Origin: an uncultured Saprospiraceae bacterium | GTDB taxonomy: Bacteria > Bacteroidota > Bacteroidia > Chitinophagales > Saprospiraceae | Direction: 5' to 3' | NCBI GenBank assembly: GCA_937959095.1 | Contig: CALGLY010000248.1 | Location: forward strand, 1 to 8,534 | Length of the DNA: 8,534 nt | Translations under genes and position numbers: made by a program | In this document: in pieces, positions 7,165-8,534 of the stretch | Layout: each line of letters opens with the position of its first letter | How positions within the stretch are numbered: position 1 is the first letter of the stretch | The notes under the pieces: model-generated | Databases searched by the model: none | What the model was told of the DNA's origin: nothing | What the model saw: only the letters and a program-made list of their open reading frames with translations

Positions 7165-7824
7165 TTGCCAAAAGTAAAAATCTGTTGCATATCCAGCATC
7201 GCCGAAGCACAACTCGCTCTTTCCGCAGGCGCGAATGTATTAGGTCTAGTTGGCCCAATGCCGACAGGCCCAGGTATTTTGACAACAGAAGCTATTGTAA
7301 AAATAGTACAAGCACTACCCGCTTCTGTAACTACTTGGTTGCTTACGAGTGAAACGACTACCGAAGCCATCATTGTACAGCACCAAGCGGTGCAAACTAG
7401 CGGTATTCAGCTCGTCACCGAAATAGAAGCAAATGGACACACCAAACTCCGCGCTGCACTACCTGGTGTAGAATTGATACAAGTCATTCATGTGCAAGAC
7501 GAAACTTCTATAGATGAAGCAAAAGCCATTGCATCACAAGTAGATTATGTCCTATTAGACTCAGGAAATCCCAATAAAAAAGAACTCGGAGGCACAGGAC
7601 GTACCCACAACTGGGAGATTAGCCGCCAAATTGTAGAAGCTCTCGAAACGCCTGTTTTTCTAGCGGGTGGATTAAAGCCTGAAAATGTCGCCGATGCTAT
7701 CCAAAAAGTCCAAGCTTTTGGTGTAGATTTGTGTAGTGGTATTCGCAGCAATAAAAAGCTAGATGCCACCAAACTCAACACATTCATGGAAGAAGTCCTA
7801 AAAAGACGAGACCCTCGTTCATAG
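7165..7824 (+). CDS. TrpF-like (beta/alpha)8 protein, phosphoribosylanthranilate isomerase family
   Basis: The 219-aa protein has the TrpF fold signatures. Strand 1 is VKICCIS, with Cys7 where canonical TrpF (KICGI) has its catalytic Cys. VLLDS carries Asp132 at the likely catalytic Asp, followed by ELGGTGRTHNWEI (140-152), PVFLAGGLKPENVADAI (163-179) and GVDLCSGI (186-193), which form the phosphate site. It departs from true TrpF in several places. Gly after the catalytic Cys is Cys8. The strand-2 loop reads GLVGPMPTGPG, with no Arg of the usual P-K-S-x-R type. The QLHG motif is replaced by QLVTE. No trp genes are nearby. It is therefore probably a paralogous isomerase-like enzyme of unknown substrate, though a genuine TrpF remains possible. 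The start must be TTG 7165: an in-frame stop lies at 7150-7152 and no ATG intervenes before residue 32. The next gene follows after 17 bp, suggesting an operon. Confidence 0.8.
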   Translation: MPKVKICCISSIAEAQLALSAGANVLGLVGPMPTGPGILTTEAIVKIVQALPASVTTWLLTSETTTEAIIVQHQAVQTSGIQLVTEIEANGHTKLRAALPGVELIQVIHVQDETSIDEAKAIASQVDYVLLDSGNPNKKELGGTGRTHNWEISRQIVEALETPVFLAGGLKPENVADAIQKVQAFGVDLCSGIRSNKKLDATKLNTFMEEVLKRRDPRS

Positions 7825-7841
7825 GATTAGACACACAAACA

Positions 7842-8534
7842 ATGAATATCATCATTACAGGGGCAAGCCGAGGCATAGGCTATGCCACCGCACTAGAATT
7901 AGCTGCCAATCCCAAACATCAAGTCTACGTATTATCACGGAATGTAGCCGCCTTGAAGGCCTTAGCAGAAGCAGGGGTAGAAGAATTTGGTTATCGGAAT
8001 ATTCACCCCGTTCCATTCGATTTGAAGGAAGTTGGAAACATCGCAAAGGAACTAGACATTCCTAAAGTAGACATCCTTCTTCATAATGCAGGCACACTAC
8101 TCAATAAGCCTTTTGAAGAGACGACGCATCAAGATTGGCATACGGTTTTTGAAGTGAATGTTTTTGGTGTGGTACGACTCACGCAAGCACTTTTGCCCTT
8201 GCTGAAAGCCAGCCCTAGCGCACATGTCATTCATGTGAGCAGCATGGGCGGTGTGCAAGGCAGTTCCAAATTCCCTGGCTTGAGCGCGTATAGTGCCAGC
8301 AAAGCAGCCCTTGCTACCCTCACCGAATGCCTAGCCGAAGAATATAAAGAAACAAGTATCCGTTTCAATTGCCTAGCTCTGGGTGCAGTACAAACCGAAA
8401 TGTTAGCCGAAGCTTTTCCGGGCTATGAAGCACCCCTTACCAGCGAAGAAATGGGCGAATATTTTGCTTATTTCAGTCTGAATGGACATAAGTTTTATAA
8501 TGGAAAAGTGCTGCCTGTAGCGGTGAGTACGCCT
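7842..8534 (+). CDS. Short-chain dehydrogenase/reductase (3' end at or past window edge)
   Basis: The frame is open from ATG 7842 to the last base (231 codons). It is a classical SDR: NAD(P)-binding TGASRGIG (6-13), HNAG (81-84), and the catalytic set Asn106 (EVNVFG), Ser134 (HVSSMGG), Tyr150 and Lys154 (YSASK). SRN (32-34) after strand 2 contains a basic residue, which weakly favours NADP(H). The segment after the active site (GAVQTEM) is the usual cofactor/substrate loop. The final residues, KVLPVAVSTP, look like the natural C-terminus of this compact family, so little or nothing beyond a stop codon may be missing. The substrate cannot be inferred. It starts 17 bp after the TrpF-like gene and is probably co-transcribed with it. 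Confidence 0.88.
   Translation, partial: MNIIITGASRGIGYATALELAANPKHQVYVLSRNVAALKALAEAGVEEFGYRNIHPVPFDLKEVGNIAKELDIPKVDILLHNAGTLLNKPFEETTHQDWHTVFEVNVFGVVRLTQALLPLLKASPSAHVIHVSSMGGVQGSSKFPGLSAYSASKAALATLTECLAEEYKETSIRFNCLALGAVQTEMLAEAFPGYEAPLTSEEMGEYFAYFSLNGHKFYNGKVLPVAVSTP

Noticed and set aside
7855..8046. 63-aa antisense frame
   Set aside because: It lies opposite the SDR cofactor-binding motif and is a shadow of it.

Overview
The window reads as chromosomal DNA of a member of the Bacteroidota. Four things point there: a near-consensus Bacteroidota promoter (TTG-N20-TATTTTTG) in front of gyrB; AT-rich intergenic spacers with no Shine-Dalgarno sequences; a response regulator whose receiver closely resembles the RprY family as I recall it; and a lipoprotein carrying Cys-rich 'DGIQNG..E....DCGG' repeats of a kind common in this phylum. 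Genus and family cannot be fixed by reading alone. All real genes lie on the + strand.

Region 1 (1-2792) is accessory in character. After a possible tail of an upstream gene (3-74) and an AT-rich leader with an inverted repeat, a 16-bp tandem repeat and a stem-loop, two lipoprotein genes overlap by one base (TAATG). The first (325-1995) has a lipobox, an uncharacterised helical N-terminal region, four Cys-rich repeats, a hydrophobic glycine-zipper segment and a beta-rich, probably Ig-like C-terminus. The second (1995-2741) is an unrecognised 248-aa lipoprotein. A long imperfect hairpin closes the pair. By eye this region is more AT-rich than the rest.

Region 2 (2793-6225) is housekeeping and regulation. 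gyrB (2942-4909) has a promoter whose predicted transcription start falls on or next to the start codon, and a textbook terminator with a cUUCGg tetraloop. A 516-bp spacer follows. It holds repeated TGTTAA motifs (one pair at exact 10-bp spacing), a 16-bp-stem hairpin and a 7-bp inverted repeat, all upstream of an orphan RprY-like response regulator (5426-6151), which has its own strong terminator.

Region 3 (6226-8534) is metabolic: pdxH (PLP synthesis/salvage), a divergent TrpF-like (beta/alpha)8 barrel starting at TTG, and a short-chain dehydrogenase that runs off the window at or very near its natural end. The last two genes are 17 bp apart and probably co-transcribed. A GC-rich palindromic element with ATGTGAGA repeats separates pdxH from the TrpF-like gene.

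The items most worth following up are the overlapping lipoprotein pair with its strict glycine zipper, the TrpF-like protein lacking canonical substrate-binding signatures, and the probable leaderless gyrB mRNA. No CRISPR array, tRNA, rRNA, IS element or defence system was seen.
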